From positions 1 through 33,877 of the forward strand of contig CAJINA010000203.1 in NCBI GenBank assembly GCA_905176665.1: a DNA stretch of 33,877 nt, read 5' to 3'. Within the stretch, counting starts at the first letter, position 1. Each line of letters starts with the position of its first letter. Shown piece after piece: positions 7,424-15,879 of this stretch. This DNA is from Olavius algarvensis Delta 4 endosymbiont. Lineage in GTDB: Bacteria; Desulfobacterota; Desulfobacteria; Desulfobacterales; CAJINA01. The position numbers and the translations under genes were made by a program. Below the pieces are notes generated by a model. The model saw only the letters and a program-made list of their open reading frames with translations, was not told where the DNA came from and did not search any database.

Positions 7424-8917
7424 ATGCTGTTAATCTGCCCCGACTGCAACAACCGCTACGAAGTTTCCAAGAGCAACCAGAATATGGATATCACCTGCCA
7501 ATGCGGCCGGGACCTCAAAGTATTGCCCTGGATGAACCACCGGGAAGTACTCAGCAACGAAAGCAGTAGCACCTGTCCCATGTGCGGCCAGCAATATGAC
7601 CTGTCGAACCTGCGGGCCGGCACCGAGATCGCCTGCCATTGCGGCAACCTGCTCACCGTAAAAAATCCCGCCCTGGAGCAGATTTCCAGCGGCCGCCGGG
7701 AAAACGATCATGCCACCCGGCTGCGGGAAACGGAACTGCAGGGCTTGATTGATACTTCACGCTTGATCCACTCTGCCATCCATGACCTCAACCGCCTGCT
7801 CATGCTCGTCGTGCGGATCACATCAGACATGCTGGAAGCCGAAGGGGCCACCATTGTCCTGCAGGATTTGAAAACCGGTGATCTGGTATTTCACTCCATA
7901 TCGGGAAAAGAATCCGCCAAACTGAAGAGTTTCCGGATTGCCACGGGGGAAGGCATCGCCGGGAGCTGTGTCCAGACCCGCCAGCCGGTTGTTGTCAATG
8001 ACACCCAGAACGATACCCGGTTTTCCGCCCGGGCCGATAAAAAAAGCGGTTTTAAAACCCGTTCCATCCTTTGCGTGCCGCTCCTCATAGACGACAACTG
8101 CATCGGTGCCCTGGAAGCCGTGAATAAAAAGCAGGACCGTGGATTTGACGAACACGATCTCCTGCTGGCCGAGGCAGTCGCCAGCCAGATCGCCGTGGCC
8201 ATCCAGAACGTGCAGCTGACCGAAGAAGCCATCCGGACCGAACGCCTGGCCGCGATCGGCCAGGCCGTGACGGGCATCGCCCACTGCATAAAAAACATGC
8301 TTCACGGTCTCAAAGGCGGCCTGTTCATGGTCAAAACAACCTTGAAAAAGGCCGCCGGAGAGATCGATGATCGGGGTTACCAGGTACTGGAGCGCAACCA
8401 GGACCGGCTGACCGGCCTGGTACAGGACATGTTGACCTATTCCAAAGACCGCGAACCGGAATACGAACCCACCGATCTCAATGAACTGGTAGGGTCCGTG
8501 GTTGAACTGATGCAGACCAAAGCCGGCGAGCGGCAGATAACACTCGCCTTCCAACCCGATAAGGCCATTGACGAACTGCTGATCGACCCCAGAGGGATCT
8601 ACCGCTGCGTGCTGAACCTGGTTTCCAACGCTCTGGATGCCTGCGAAGATGAAGGCAGTCGCGTCACCGTAACATCCCGGCCGATCAATGGCCAAAGCGT
8701 GCAGGTCGATGTCGCCGACCAAGGCTGCGGCATGAACGCGGAGACCCTGGCCACCGTGTTTCAACCCTTTGTCAGCAGCAAGGGCTCCCAGGGGACCGGT
8801 CTGGGGCTTTCCATTACCAAAAAGATCATCACGGAACATGGCGGCCGGATGGAGGTCGATTCCACGGAAGGCCGGGGCAGTACTTTTTCAATAATTCTCC
8901 CCCAAAAAGTGGCTTGA
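7424..8917 (+). CDS. Zinc-ribbon/GAF sensor histidine kinase
   Basis: This 497-residue kinase appears soluble, since no membrane span is seen. Two CxxC...CxC zinc-ribbon-like knuckles come first (Cys5/8/25/27 and Cys51/54/71/73), then a GAF domain (about residues 95-260, with GEGIAGSCVQTRQPVVVND and SILCVPL), then the kinase core: H-box AHCIKN with His287, N-box NLVSNALDACED, G1 DQGCGM, F-box FQPFVSSKG and G2 GTGLGLSI. The H-box departs from the common H-E-(I/L)-K-N pattern of NtrB-like kinases: Cys replaces the acidic residue after His. No response regulator lies beside it. The ATG at 7424 is preferred over that at 7415 because AAGGA is 8 bases upstream. Confidence 0.9.
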   Translation: MLLICPDCNNRYEVSKSNQNMDITCQCGRDLKVLPWMNHREVLSNESSSTCPMCGQQYDLSNLRAGTEIACHCGNLLTVKNPALEQISSGRRENDHATRLRETELQGLIDTSRLIHSAIHDLNRLLMLVVRITSDMLEAEGATIVLQDLKTGDLVFHSISGKESAKLKSFRIATGEGIAGSCVQTRQPVVVNDTQNDTRFSARADKKSGFKTRSILCVPLLIDDNCIGALEAVNKKQDRGFDEHDLLLAEAVASQIAVAIQNVQLTEEAIRTERLAAIGQAVTGIAHCIKNMLHGLKGGLFMVKTTLKKAAGEIDDRGYQVLERNQDRLTGLVQDMLTYSKDREPEYEPTDLNELVGSVVELMQTKAGERQITLAFQPDKAIDELLIDPRGIYRCVLNLVSNALDACEDEGSRVTVTSRPINGQSVQVDVADQGCGMNAETLATVFQPFVSSKGSQGTGLGLSITKKIITEHGGRMEVDSTEGRGSTFSIILPQKVA

Positions 8918-9008
8918 AATTATGAGCCGGGTTACCGGCGAGTCATTTTCCCTTATAATTCTGGTCCCTATGCGGGTCGCCCCCTATTTGTTCTGTCAAA
9001 TATAGGCG

Positions 9009-9060
9009 TTGACCTTATCAATATATTGTGGTAATAATTCGTATACTCCCAATATATTGT
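9009..9060 (+). promoter_or_regulatory. Promoter-like region with two palindromic operator-like sites
   Basis: TTGACC (9009-9014) sits 17 bases before TAATAA (9032-9037), a weak sigma70 pattern. The 11-bp sequence CAATATATTGT occurs at 9019-9029 and again at 9050-9060, and its 10-bp core CAATATATTG is a perfect palindrome. The sites are 31 bp apart, close to three helical turns, as expected for a cooperatively bound repressor. The next gene starts at 9091. Confidence 0.5.
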
Positions 9061-9090
9061 ACAGTCCGGATGATAGCCACAGGAGGTGCA

Positions 9091-9498
9091 ATGGAAACCC
9101 ATCCCATCTCACAGGGATTTAACCGATCTTATTCCGACAGCATCATTGATCTCGGCAAAACCAACGAAAGCGTGTGTTGCTTTTACACGCTGATCTTCAG
9201 GGTGGATGCCCTGGAAGAGAAATATCCCGGCGGGCACATGGCGTTTCTCCTGACCCATCAAGGCTGGAGCAATGAGCACCTTTTGGCGGTATTTCATATG
9301 GGACCGGCCCACCAGAAAGTAATGCAAGACATCGAACGCTACAGCATAACGGAAGTACAGGACTGGATCTATCTGGAAGAAGATGATGTCACCTGGTCCT
9401 GGAATATGTTTAATTTTGAAACCGAGGCAGATTGGCTCAAAGGGCGCTATAAAAAGGGCAACCTATATGTGCGCTATCAGGAAGGCGTGCTGGGTTAG
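9091..9498 (+). CDS. Small protein of unknown function
   Basis: This 135-residue protein is not recognised. It is acidic and aromatic-rich (WSNEHLLAVFHMG, WIYLEEDDVTWSWNMFNF), has no signal peptide or membrane span, and looks like a compact alpha/beta fold. The start at 9091 is firmly set by AGGAGGTG 8-10 bases upstream; the in-frame start at 9028 is unsupported. The palindromic pair upstream suggests dedicated regulation. Its stop codon TAG is part of the inverted terminal repeat of copy 2 of the dispersed element. Confidence 0.78.
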   Translation: METHPISQGFNRSYSDSIIDLGKTNESVCCFYTLIFRVDALEEKYPGGHMAFLLTHQGWSNEHLLAVFHMGPAHQKVMQDIERYSITEVQDWIYLEEDDVTWSWNMFNFETEADWLKGRYKKGNLYVRYQEGVLG

Positions 9499-9642
9499 AA
9501 GCTATCTCAAAAAAGCCTTTTGGCCCAATCTCGGCGTTGGACGCTAAATTCAAATCCTCGAAATACAGCAGTATTCCTCCGGTTCGAATGTAGCGCCCGC
9601 CTTGACCTTGAACCAAAATCCGTTTTTTGAGATAGCTTCTAA
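9495..9642 (+). repeat. Dispersed ~145-bp element, copy 2, with perfect 20-bp inverted ends
   Basis: The ends TTAGAAGCTATCTCAAAAAA (9495-9514) and its exact reverse complement (9623-9642) bound a 148-bp unit. The core matches copy 1 on the opposite strand and, more loosely, copy 3. There is no room for a transposase, so this resembles a MITE or other non-autonomous element. Confidence 0.85.
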
Positions 9643-9714
9643 TCTGAGGGTAGAATTCCTGGGGAATCCGGCGAAGGTGATGTTTCACTTTCGTAAGCAG
9701 AACCCCAAACGCAG

Positions 9715-9749
9715 AAAAGGCTGCAATCTTGTTGGATTGCAGCCTTTTT
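9715..9749 (-). terminator. Bidirectional terminator next to tRNA-Met
   Basis: A perfect 10-bp stem (GGCTGCAATC / GATTGCAGCC) is flanked by an A run on one side and a T run on the other, so it can stop transcription from either strand. It sits just after the 3' end of tRNA-Met on the minus strand. Confidence 0.85.
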
Positions 9750-9756
9750 ATGTTCA

Positions 9757-9833
9757 TGGTGGCGATGCAGGGAATCGAACCCCGGACACTACGGATATGA
9801 GCCGTATGCTCTAACCATCTGAGCTACATCGCC
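9757..9833 (-). tRNA. tRNA-Met (anticodon CAU, probably elongator)
   Basis: A 77-nt tRNA with encoded CCA and acceptor stem GGCGATG / CATCGCC. The anticodon arm TACGG-CTCATAT-CCGTA gives CAU. The first base pair and body (GTAGCTCAG, GGTTAGAGCA) resemble elongator tRNA-Met. A lysidine-modified tRNA-Ile cannot be fully excluded without a specificity search. Confidence 0.92.
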
Positions 9834-9930
9834 GTGTGGGGCCCAAACGGGGGCCGCCCATTTGGAAGACGCATTGGTAACAGGCAATGCAGTGCTTGTC
9901 AAGCCAAAAGATGCCGGTTGCGGACCGCCT

Positions 9931-12126
9931 TTAATTGGCCGGCATGGACCCGCTCACCTCTACGGTAAATTCCTCCAGGTTGTCCGGCAGTTTGGTAAAG
10001 ATCACCATAAACGGGAGCATTTGCCCCGGTCCGATACGTGATTTGCCCCGGTTGCGCAATCGTTTTTTTATCGTTTTCAGATCGAGACCGGCCAGGTCCT
10101 GATCGGCCAGGACATTACCGGCCAGCACAATCTGCGTCTGGATCAATTTTTTGCCTGGCGCAAAGAGCTTGCCCAGCATCCGGATGGCCTGTCGCGGCTC
10201 TTCATACGCGCTTCTGACCTTACCGGTAATCACGAACAGGCGACCGGTTTTACTGTTTTCAATAAAGCGGCTGTTGATCCCGTGGGTACTCATTTTGAGG
10301 TTGCCGGCCACGTCATCGGGGCCGACTTTAATGAATTCGCCTATATAAGGAATGTCCTTGAGAAACGGTTTAACGGGCTCCAGGAAAGGCACCTTAATAT
10401 CGGCCATATCCAGGCCCACAATCCCACCGACACCCAGCACCGCAATCAACACCAGCCCCAGCAGAAGTTTTACCGGGGCACTCATTCCGCCGCTGCGCGC
10501 GACCTTGACTTTTTTCTTTTTCTTTTTCTTCTTTTTCTTCTTCTTTTTGGCCTTTTTATCTTCCTTTTCGGCGACGGCCGCGGCGGCTGCCTCCTCTTCG
10601 GCGCCGCCTTCCAGATCTTCAAAATCAGCGGTACTCGGCGGCTCTATTTCGATGGTTCCGGCAAAATCCATTTCCACATCTTCCATCGAATCATCTGCCC
10701 CGAGATCATCTCCAAAATCCAGTTCCATGTCGTCGGTCTGGTCGTCAGCGGCTTCCAGCTCAAGATCGAAATCATCTTCCAGGGCCAGATCCGCGTCGCT
10801 GTCCTCCAGTTCGAAATCCAGCTCATCGTCTGCGTCCGCAGTTGCCGCAACGTCTTCGCTTGTCTCGAGCATATCTTCGATATCCGTCAGGTCAAGATCT
10901 TCAGTGACCTCGAGATTGCTGATATCCAAATCATCATCGCCGGACGTGGCATCGTCGAAATCCAGCTCAAGGTCCACATCTTCCGGTTCGGCCTCTACGA
11001 CTTCGATATCGTCATCCAGCATATCTTCCAGGTCGGAAAGGTCCAACTCGTCCGACTCGGAAACCTGGCCGGCACCGCCTTTGGCGCCATCCTGAGCATC
11101 CACCATATCCTCGATATCAGACAGATCCAGATCATCGTCACCCGCCGCGGAGTCATCGTCCAGATCCAACTCCAGATCCAACTCATCGTCGCCGCCGACG
11201 GAGGCGACAGCCTCGTCATCGCCAAGGTCGAGGTCTAAATCTAGGTCGAGATCATCTCCGCCCGTATCGGCGGCAGCCGGTTCTTCATCTCCCAGGTCCA
11301 AATCAAGATCCAGATCCAGATCATCCGCAGCACCAGCGTCGGCCGCCACGGCATCGTCATCGCCCAGATCTAGGTCGAGATCCAGGTCGTCGGCACTGTC
11401 CGCATCAGCCACCGCATCCTCTTCTCCCAGATCCAAATCCAGATCGAGTTCATCATCTGCGCCGGCCCCATCATCTCCCAGATCGAGGTCAAGATCCAGA
11501 TCGAGGTCGTCCGCGCTGTCCACGTCGGCCACCGCTTCATCTTCACCCAAGTCCAGATCGAGATCAAGTTCGTCCTCCGCGCCGGCCGCATCGTCTCCCA
11601 GGTCGAGATCCAGACCCAGGTCCAGATCGTCCTCAGCATCGGCTGCGGCAGGTTCATCTTCGCCCAAGTCGAGGTCCAGGTCCAGTTCGTCTTCCAGGCC
11701 TGCGGCCGGCTCGTCGTCATCCAGATCCAGACCGAGATCCAATTCATCTTCCGCTTCAGCGGGAGCAGCTGGTTCGTCATCATCGAGATCCAGGTCCAGA
11801 TCCAGTTCGTCTTCAAGCCCCCCGCCCGTTTCTTCAGCGGCCGCGGGGGTATCGGTGGCGGGCTCCCCGGCATCGGGATCGAGGACAAGATCATTATCGA
11901 AATCAAGATCATCGAGCCCAAGGTCATCATCGGCAGGGGCTGCGGGAGGTGGCACCGGGGCTGCGGGAGGTGGCTCCGGTGCGGCGGGCGGCGGCTCCGG
12001 GGCGGCTGCAGGATAGGCTGTAAAAACTGACTGGCAGGACGTGCAGCGCACTTGAGTGCCGGTCGCTTTTACGACGCTTTCATCCAATTCATAACTGGTG
12101 TTGCAATTCCCACAGGTGATAATCAT
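9931..12126 (-). CDS. Zinc-ribbon (MJ0042-type) membrane protein with long acidic DL-repeat region
   Basis: This 731-residue protein starts with a zinc ribbon (CGNC at 5-8, CTSC at 28-31) of the MJ0042 type. A Pro/Ala linker (about 42-70) is followed by roughly 440 residues of very acidic sequence. The part up to about residue 330 is built from reiterated DLDLDLDLGDD / DELDLDLDLGED blocks separated by Ala-rich spacers. A run of about 13 lysines (within KKAKKKKKKKKKK) precedes a single membrane span (KLLLGLVLIAVLGVGGIVGL). The C-terminal 130 residues (INSRFIENSKTGRLFVITG, then LIQTQIVLAGNVL) fit the DUF3426 type found after such zinc ribbons. Function is unknown. It follows hpt by 12 bases, so the two are probably cotranscribed. 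Confidence 0.88.
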   Translation of the reverse strand: MIITCGNCNTSYELDESVVKATGTQVRCTSCQSVFTAYPAAAPEPPPAAPEPPPAAPVPPPAAPADDDLGLDDLDFDNDLVLDPDAGEPATDTPAAAEETGGGLEDELDLDLDLDDDEPAAPAEAEDELDLGLDLDDDEPAAGLEDELDLDLDLGEDEPAAADAEDDLDLGLDLDLGDDAAGAEDELDLDLDLGEDEAVADVDSADDLDLDLDLDLGDDGAGADDELDLDLDLGEEDAVADADSADDLDLDLDLGDDDAVAADAGAADDLDLDLDLDLGDEEPAAADTGGDDLDLDLDLDLGDDEAVASVGGDDELDLELDLDDDSAAGDDDLDLSDIEDMVDAQDGAKGGAGQVSESDELDLSDLEDMLDDDIEVVEAEPEDVDLELDFDDATSGDDDLDISNLEVTEDLDLTDIEDMLETSEDVAATADADDELDFELEDSDADLALEDDFDLELEAADDQTDDMELDFGDDLGADDSMEDVEMDFAGTIEIEPPSTADFEDLEGGAEEEAAAAAVAEKEDKKAKKKKKKKKKKKKKVKVARSGGMSAPVKLLLGLVLIAVLGVGGIVGLDMADIKVPFLEPVKPFLKDIPYIGEFIKVGPDDVAGNLKMSTHGINSRFIENSKTGRLFVITGKVRSAYEEPRQAIRMLGKLFAPGKKLIQTQIVLAGNVLADQDLAGLDLKTIKKRLRNRGKSRIGPGQMLPFMVIFTKLPDNLEEFTVEVSGSMPAN

Positions 12127-12138
12127 AACATACCCTCT

Positions 12139-12660
12139 TCATTGAAATTTCAGATGATAGATTGCCGGCAGCTCGCGATAAGCTTCATCATAATCCAGGC
12201 CGTAACCGACCAGAAATCCCTTTTCAATCGTATGACAGGCGTAATCGACTTTTATCTTTGACTGTCGGCGTTCTAACTTATCCAGCAGCGTACACACCCT
12301 GACAGTCGCTGGTTTGAATTTATTGAGATAATTTACTAGGTACGTGAGCGTCAGCCCACTATCGACAATGTCTTCAACGACGAGGACATCCTTGCCCTCT
12401 ATATCTATATCGATCTCTTTGGTAATTTCAATCTTACCGGAAGAGGTCGTGCCCGATCCGTAGCTGGCCGCGCGGACGAAATCGATTTCGACCGGTATGG
12501 TAAGCCTGCGTGCAAGATCGGCCATGAAGATGAAGGCACCCTTCAAGACCCCCACAAGCACAAGCTTGCGACCTTTATAGGCAGCCGATATCTGCCGGGC
12601 CACCGAGGCAGTCGATTCCTCGATATCCTCCCTTTTCAACACAGGTATCAATTCCGGCAT
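12139..12660 (-). CDS. hpt: Hypoxanthine phosphoribosyltransferase
   Basis: This 173-residue purine-salvage enzyme converts hypoxanthine or guanine plus PRPP to IMP or GMP. Features are GVLKGAFIFMADLARR near the N-terminus, the flexible-loop segment RAASYGSGTTSSG, the PRPP-binding VLVVEDIVDSGLTL, and a C-terminal GFLVGYGLDYDEAYREL typical of bacterial Hpt. No clear ribosome-binding site precedes the only plausible ATG. It is the upstream partner of the acidic-repeat gene. Confidence 0.95.
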   Translation of the reverse strand: MPELIPVLKREDIEESTASVARQISAAYKGRKLVLVGVLKGAFIFMADLARRLTIPVEIDFVRAASYGSGTTSSGKIEITKEIDIDIEGKDVLVVEDIVDSGLTLTYLVNYLNKFKPATVRVCTLLDKLERRQSKIKVDYACHTIEKGFLVGYGLDYDEAYRELPAIYHLKFQ

Positions 12661-12773
12661 AACAGGTAACGGCCTGGCCTAGCATGGTGCTGCAATTTGA
12701 GCGACAGAATTAGCCTTCTTAAACTCCCATGAAATACCATCTAACACGGTCTGTTGTCAATGATTTTGGTTCT

Positions 12774-13676
12774 TTACAGGCCCTCGGCAGCCAGTTCATC
12801 GATAAGCTTTTTCTGGGAGGGGGTAAGCGATTTGGGCATGCTGACCAGGATGGTCACATAGAGATCCCCCTTTTCGCCGCCGTTCATCCGCGGCAGGCCG
12901 TGCCCGGCCAGCCGCATCTTGGTCTTATGGCGAGTTCCGGAGGGGACTTTCAGGCTGAGGGCTTTGCCCTCGATGGTGGGCGCGGGGATGGTGGTGCCTA
13001 ATATGGCATCGGTAAGTTTGATTTCCCGGTTCAGGTGCAGATCGTTGCCTTCCACTGAAAACACCGAGTCCTCCAGCAAATTGGCTTTGATGTATAGATC
13101 GCCGGGGACGCCGCCGTAAGGGCTGGCCTCACCCTTGCCGGCCAGGCGCAGTTTCTTTCCGGTTGTCATTCCCTGGGGAATCTTGACGGTAATTCTCTCG
13201 GTTTTTCCAGCGTGGGTGTAGGAAATGGTCTTTTTGATCCCGGTTGCGACTTCCTGGAGCGTGAGGCCGATCTCATATACCAGATCTGCGCCGCGCGGGG
13301 CGGCCGGCCGGCTGCGGCCACCAAAGGGCGAACCCCCGCCGCCGAAGTTAAAGGAGAAGCCGCCCTGGCCGCCCTTACCACCGAAACCGAACTCCTTGAA
13401 TATGTCGGCAAAATCGAACCCGCGGAAAATGTCTTCCTGGGAATAGCGCTGCTGGAACCCGGCCGAGCCAAAGGTGTCGTACTGCTGGCGCTTTTCCTTG
13501 TCGCTGAGTACGGCGTACGCCTCGCTTATACCTTTAAACTTGGCCTCAGCCTGCTTGTCACCCTTGGTCTGATCAGGGTGGTATTTCAAGGCCAGTTTAC
13601 GGTATGCTTTTTTGATCTCGCTGTCGGAGGCATTCTTGTTGACCCCCAGGACTTTGTAGTAATCCGTTTCAGGCAT
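12774..13676 (-). CDS. DnaJ-like co-chaperone without zinc finger (CbpA type)
   Basis: This 300-residue protein has an N-terminal J domain ([23 protein letters not shown] motif in LKYHPDQ), a Gly/Phe-rich linker (about residues 95-130, with [19 protein letters not shown]) and a C-terminal substrate-binding domain ([25 protein letters not shown]). It lacks the CxxCxGxG zinc repeats of DnaJ proper, so it is a type II/CbpA-like J protein that stimulates DnaK. The start at 13676 is preferred over one six codons upstream because AAAGGA lies just before it. Confidence 0.93.
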   Translation of the reverse strand: MPETDYYKVLGVNKNASDSEIKKAYRKLALKYHPDQTKGDKQAEAKFKGISEAYAVLSDKEKRQQYDTFGSAGFQQRYSQEDIFRGFDFADIFKEFGFGGKGGQGGFSFNFGGGGSPFGGRSRPAAPRGADLVYEIGLTLQEVATGIKKTISYTHAGKTERITVKIPQGMTTGKKLRLAGKGEASPYGGVPGDLYIKANLLEDSVFSVEGNDLHLNREIKLTDAILGTTIPAPTIEGKALSLKVPSGTRHKTKMRLAGHGLPRMNGGEKGDLYVTILVSMPKSLTPSQKKLIDELAAEGL

Positions 13677-13772
13677 GCTGTTCCTTTCGTCCAATCCTAA
13701 CCTGTCAAATTGCTTTGTTTTTCCTTTAGTTAAGCCGGGAAACCATCGCTTCTTAAAATAAGATGAGCCCGG

Positions 13773-15677
13773 TTAAGTGTCAAACATGCGCCGGCGGGTA
13801 GCCGCCTTCCCTTCCATGGCTCGCAAAGCAACCATCAACACTGAAATGGCGGCCGGGGTCATCCCGTCAATCCGAGTGGCCTGCCCCAGGGATATCGGCC
13901 GCACTCTGCTCAATTTTTCTTTCAGTTCGTTGGAGAGCCCATGTACCTGGGCAAAGTCATAATCCGATGGGATCTTAACCCGCTCCAAATCCTTGAACTT
14001 CTCAATCTCTTTCAGTTGTCGCTGGATGTAACCTTCATGCTTGATTTCGATTTCCGTCTGTAGGGCGACCGTCGGGGCGATCGGACTGTCTGCCGGGGCG
14101 AGCTGGCGGACGGCACCATAACCAAGCTGAGCCCGCTTCACTAGCTGGCTCAGGTGAATGCCACTCTTGATTGGATTGGTGCCCTGCTCTTCAAGATAGG
14201 CATTGACCTCGGTGGTCGGCCTGACCACGGTATGCTGGACCCGCTTTATCTCAGCTGCAATCTGCTTTTTGCGCTCCTTTATGTCCCGGGCATGCTCTTT
14301 CTCAATCAGCCCCAGACGGTGTCCGGTCTCCATCAGCCGAATATCAGCGTTGTCTTCCCTGAGCATCAGGCGATATTCGGCCCGCGAAGTAAACATCCGG
14401 TACGGTTCCACGGTTCCCCGGGTGACCAGATCGTCCACCATGACTCCCATGTAGGCCTGGGACCTGTCCAGGATGAAGGCCGGCCGCTTTTGGACCCGGC
14501 AGGCCGCGTTGATACCAGCCCAGAGGCCCTGGGCTGCCGCTTCCTCGTAGCCGGAGGTCCCGTTGATCTGGCCGGCCAGAAACAGACCGCCGACCTTCTT
14601 GGTTTCCAGGGTAGGATGTAGCTGCACCGGGTTCACGTAATCATACTCGATGGCGTAGGCCGGCCGCATGATCTGGGCCTGCTCCAGGCCGGTCACCGAT
14701 CGGACCACCTGTAGCTGCACGTCCACCGGCAAGCTGTTGCCCAACCCACTGGCATACACCTCCCGGGTGTCGACCCCTTCGGGTTCGAGGATAATCTGGT
14801 GCCGCTCCTTGTCGGGAAATCGGACGATCTTGTCTTCGAATGAGGGGCAGTAGCGGGCAGAGACACCTTTGATGATCCCGCCGTGCAGGGCGCTCTTGTG
14901 CAGATTGTCCCGCACGATTTTGTGAACCCGGGGACTGGTATGGCCGATATAACTGGGCAGCTGGGGCATGGCCAGCGAATCCGTAAAAACCGAAAACGGC
15001 CTTGGTTCGGTCTCGGCGCCCTGCGCTTCAAATTTCGAGAAGTCGATGCTGTCGCGATCCAGGCGGGGAGGCGTACCGGTCTTCATCCGCCCCAGCGCAA
15101 AGCCCAACTCAGCCAAGTGGGCCGGCAGCCCATAGGAAGCGAATTCACCGGCTCGTCCGGCCTTGAGGGATGTAAAACCGATGTGGACCAGGCCGCTCAA
15201 AAAGGTTCCGGTGGCCAGAACCACAGCCTGGGCCCGGTAACCGAAACCGGTGGCGTCTTCAATCCCGACCACCTGGTCGTCCTCCACTACCAGGCGCTCC
15301 ACCATGGCCTGCTTCAGGTCCAGGCCGGCCTGCGCTTCGATGACTGCTTTCATCACCCGGTGGTAGCGATTCTTGTCATTCTGGGTGCGGGAAGACTGGA
15401 CAGCCGGCCCTTTGCGCGTATTGAGCACTCGATACTGAATGGCAGTCTGGTCGGTCACGCGGGCCATTTGCCCACCCAGGGCGTCGATCTCCCGCACGAG
15501 CTGTCCCTTGGCCATGCCCCCGATGGACGGGCTGCAGGGCATGGCGGCCACCTTGTCTAGATCGATGGCCAGCAGCAGGACAGTGCTCCCCATCCGCGCC
15601 GCCGCCAGGGCCGCCTCGCAGCCGGCATGGCCGGCTCCCACCACGATGATATCGTATTTTTGTGTATATACTGTCAT
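13773..15677 (-). CDS. mnmG: tRNA uridine-5-carboxymethylaminomethyl modification enzyme MnmG
   Basis: This 634-residue FAD protein works with MnmE to install cmnm5U at the wobble position of tRNAs. Signatures are the dinucleotide-binding [19 protein letters not shown] at the N-terminus, [31 protein letters not shown], the GidA signature around [17 protein letters not shown], and a C-terminal helical domain ending near [17 protein letters not shown] sequence. The start at 15677 (MTVYTQKYD) was chosen by family length. An in-frame ATG at 15788 would add 37 residues translated from a heptamer repeat array and is rejected. Confidence 0.96.
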   Translation of the reverse strand: MTVYTQKYDIIVVGAGHAGCEAALAAARMGSTVLLLAIDLDKVAAMPCSPSIGGMAKGQLVREIDALGGQMARVTDQTAIQYRVLNTRKGPAVQSSRTQNDKNRYHRVMKAVIEAQAGLDLKQAMVERLVVEDDQVVGIEDATGFGYRAQAVVLATGTFLSGLVHIGFTSLKAGRAGEFASYGLPAHLAELGFALGRMKTGTPPRLDRDSIDFSKFEAQGAETEPRPFSVFTDSLAMPQLPSYIGHTSPRVHKIVRDNLHKSALHGGIIKGVSARYCPSFEDKIVRFPDKERHQIILEPEGVDTREVYASGLGNSLPVDVQLQVVRSVTGLEQAQIMRPAYAIEYDYVNPVQLHPTLETKKVGGLFLAGQINGTSGYEEAAAQGLWAGINAACRVQKRPAFILDRSQAYMGVMVDDLVTRGTVEPYRMFTSRAEYRLMLREDNADIRLMETGHRLGLIEKEHARDIKERKKQIAAEIKRVQHTVVRPTTEVNAYLEEQGTNPIKSGIHLSQLVKRAQLGYGAVRQLAPADSPIAPTVALQTEIEIKHEGYIQRQLKEIEKFKDLERVKIPSDYDFAQVHGLSNELKEKLSRVRPISLGQATRIDGMTPAAISVLMVALRAMEGKAATRRRMFDT

Positions 15678-15731
15678 GCTGCTGTTTGGTCGCTTCCCGG
15701 CTTGAAAACTTGCAAAGTTTCCGGTTTCACC

Positions 15732-15787
15732 TCTGGCCGTCAGCTTTTGGCCTTTGGCCTTTAGCCTTCCACCTTCTACCTGTGGCA
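15732..15787. repeat. Heptamer array A
   Basis: Eight consecutive 7-bp units can be laid end to end: TCTGGCC, GTCAGCT, TTTGGCC, TTTGGCC, TTTAGCC, TTCCACC, TTCTACC, TGTGGCA. It lies between the divergent starts of mnmG and the radical SAM gene. Confidence 0.65.
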
Positions 15788-15879
15788 TCCGGCCACAAAC
15801 CCATATTTACAATTTTTTCAGTGGAATGTATATAAGGACATCGACCTGTGAAGTCAACCAGCAACCCCAGCAGGCTACC

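Noticed and set aside
7099..7452. Minus-strand open frame of 117 codons before the histidine kinase
   Set aside because: It overlaps the kinase start and the promoter, has no ribosome-binding site, and shows no protein-like pattern.
10282..11238. Long plus-strand open frames opposite the acidic-repeat gene
   Set aside because: They are mirror products of the Asp/Leu repeat codons (Ile/Gln/Ser-rich) and have no ribosome-binding site or family features.
15678..15788. N-terminal extension of mnmG from 15788
   Set aside because: The added 37 residues are translated from a heptamer repeat array and lie outside the normal MnmG length.
15754..15879. N-terminal extension of the radical SAM gene from 15754
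   Set aside because: It reads through the same heptamer array and has no family similarity before the ATG at 15880.
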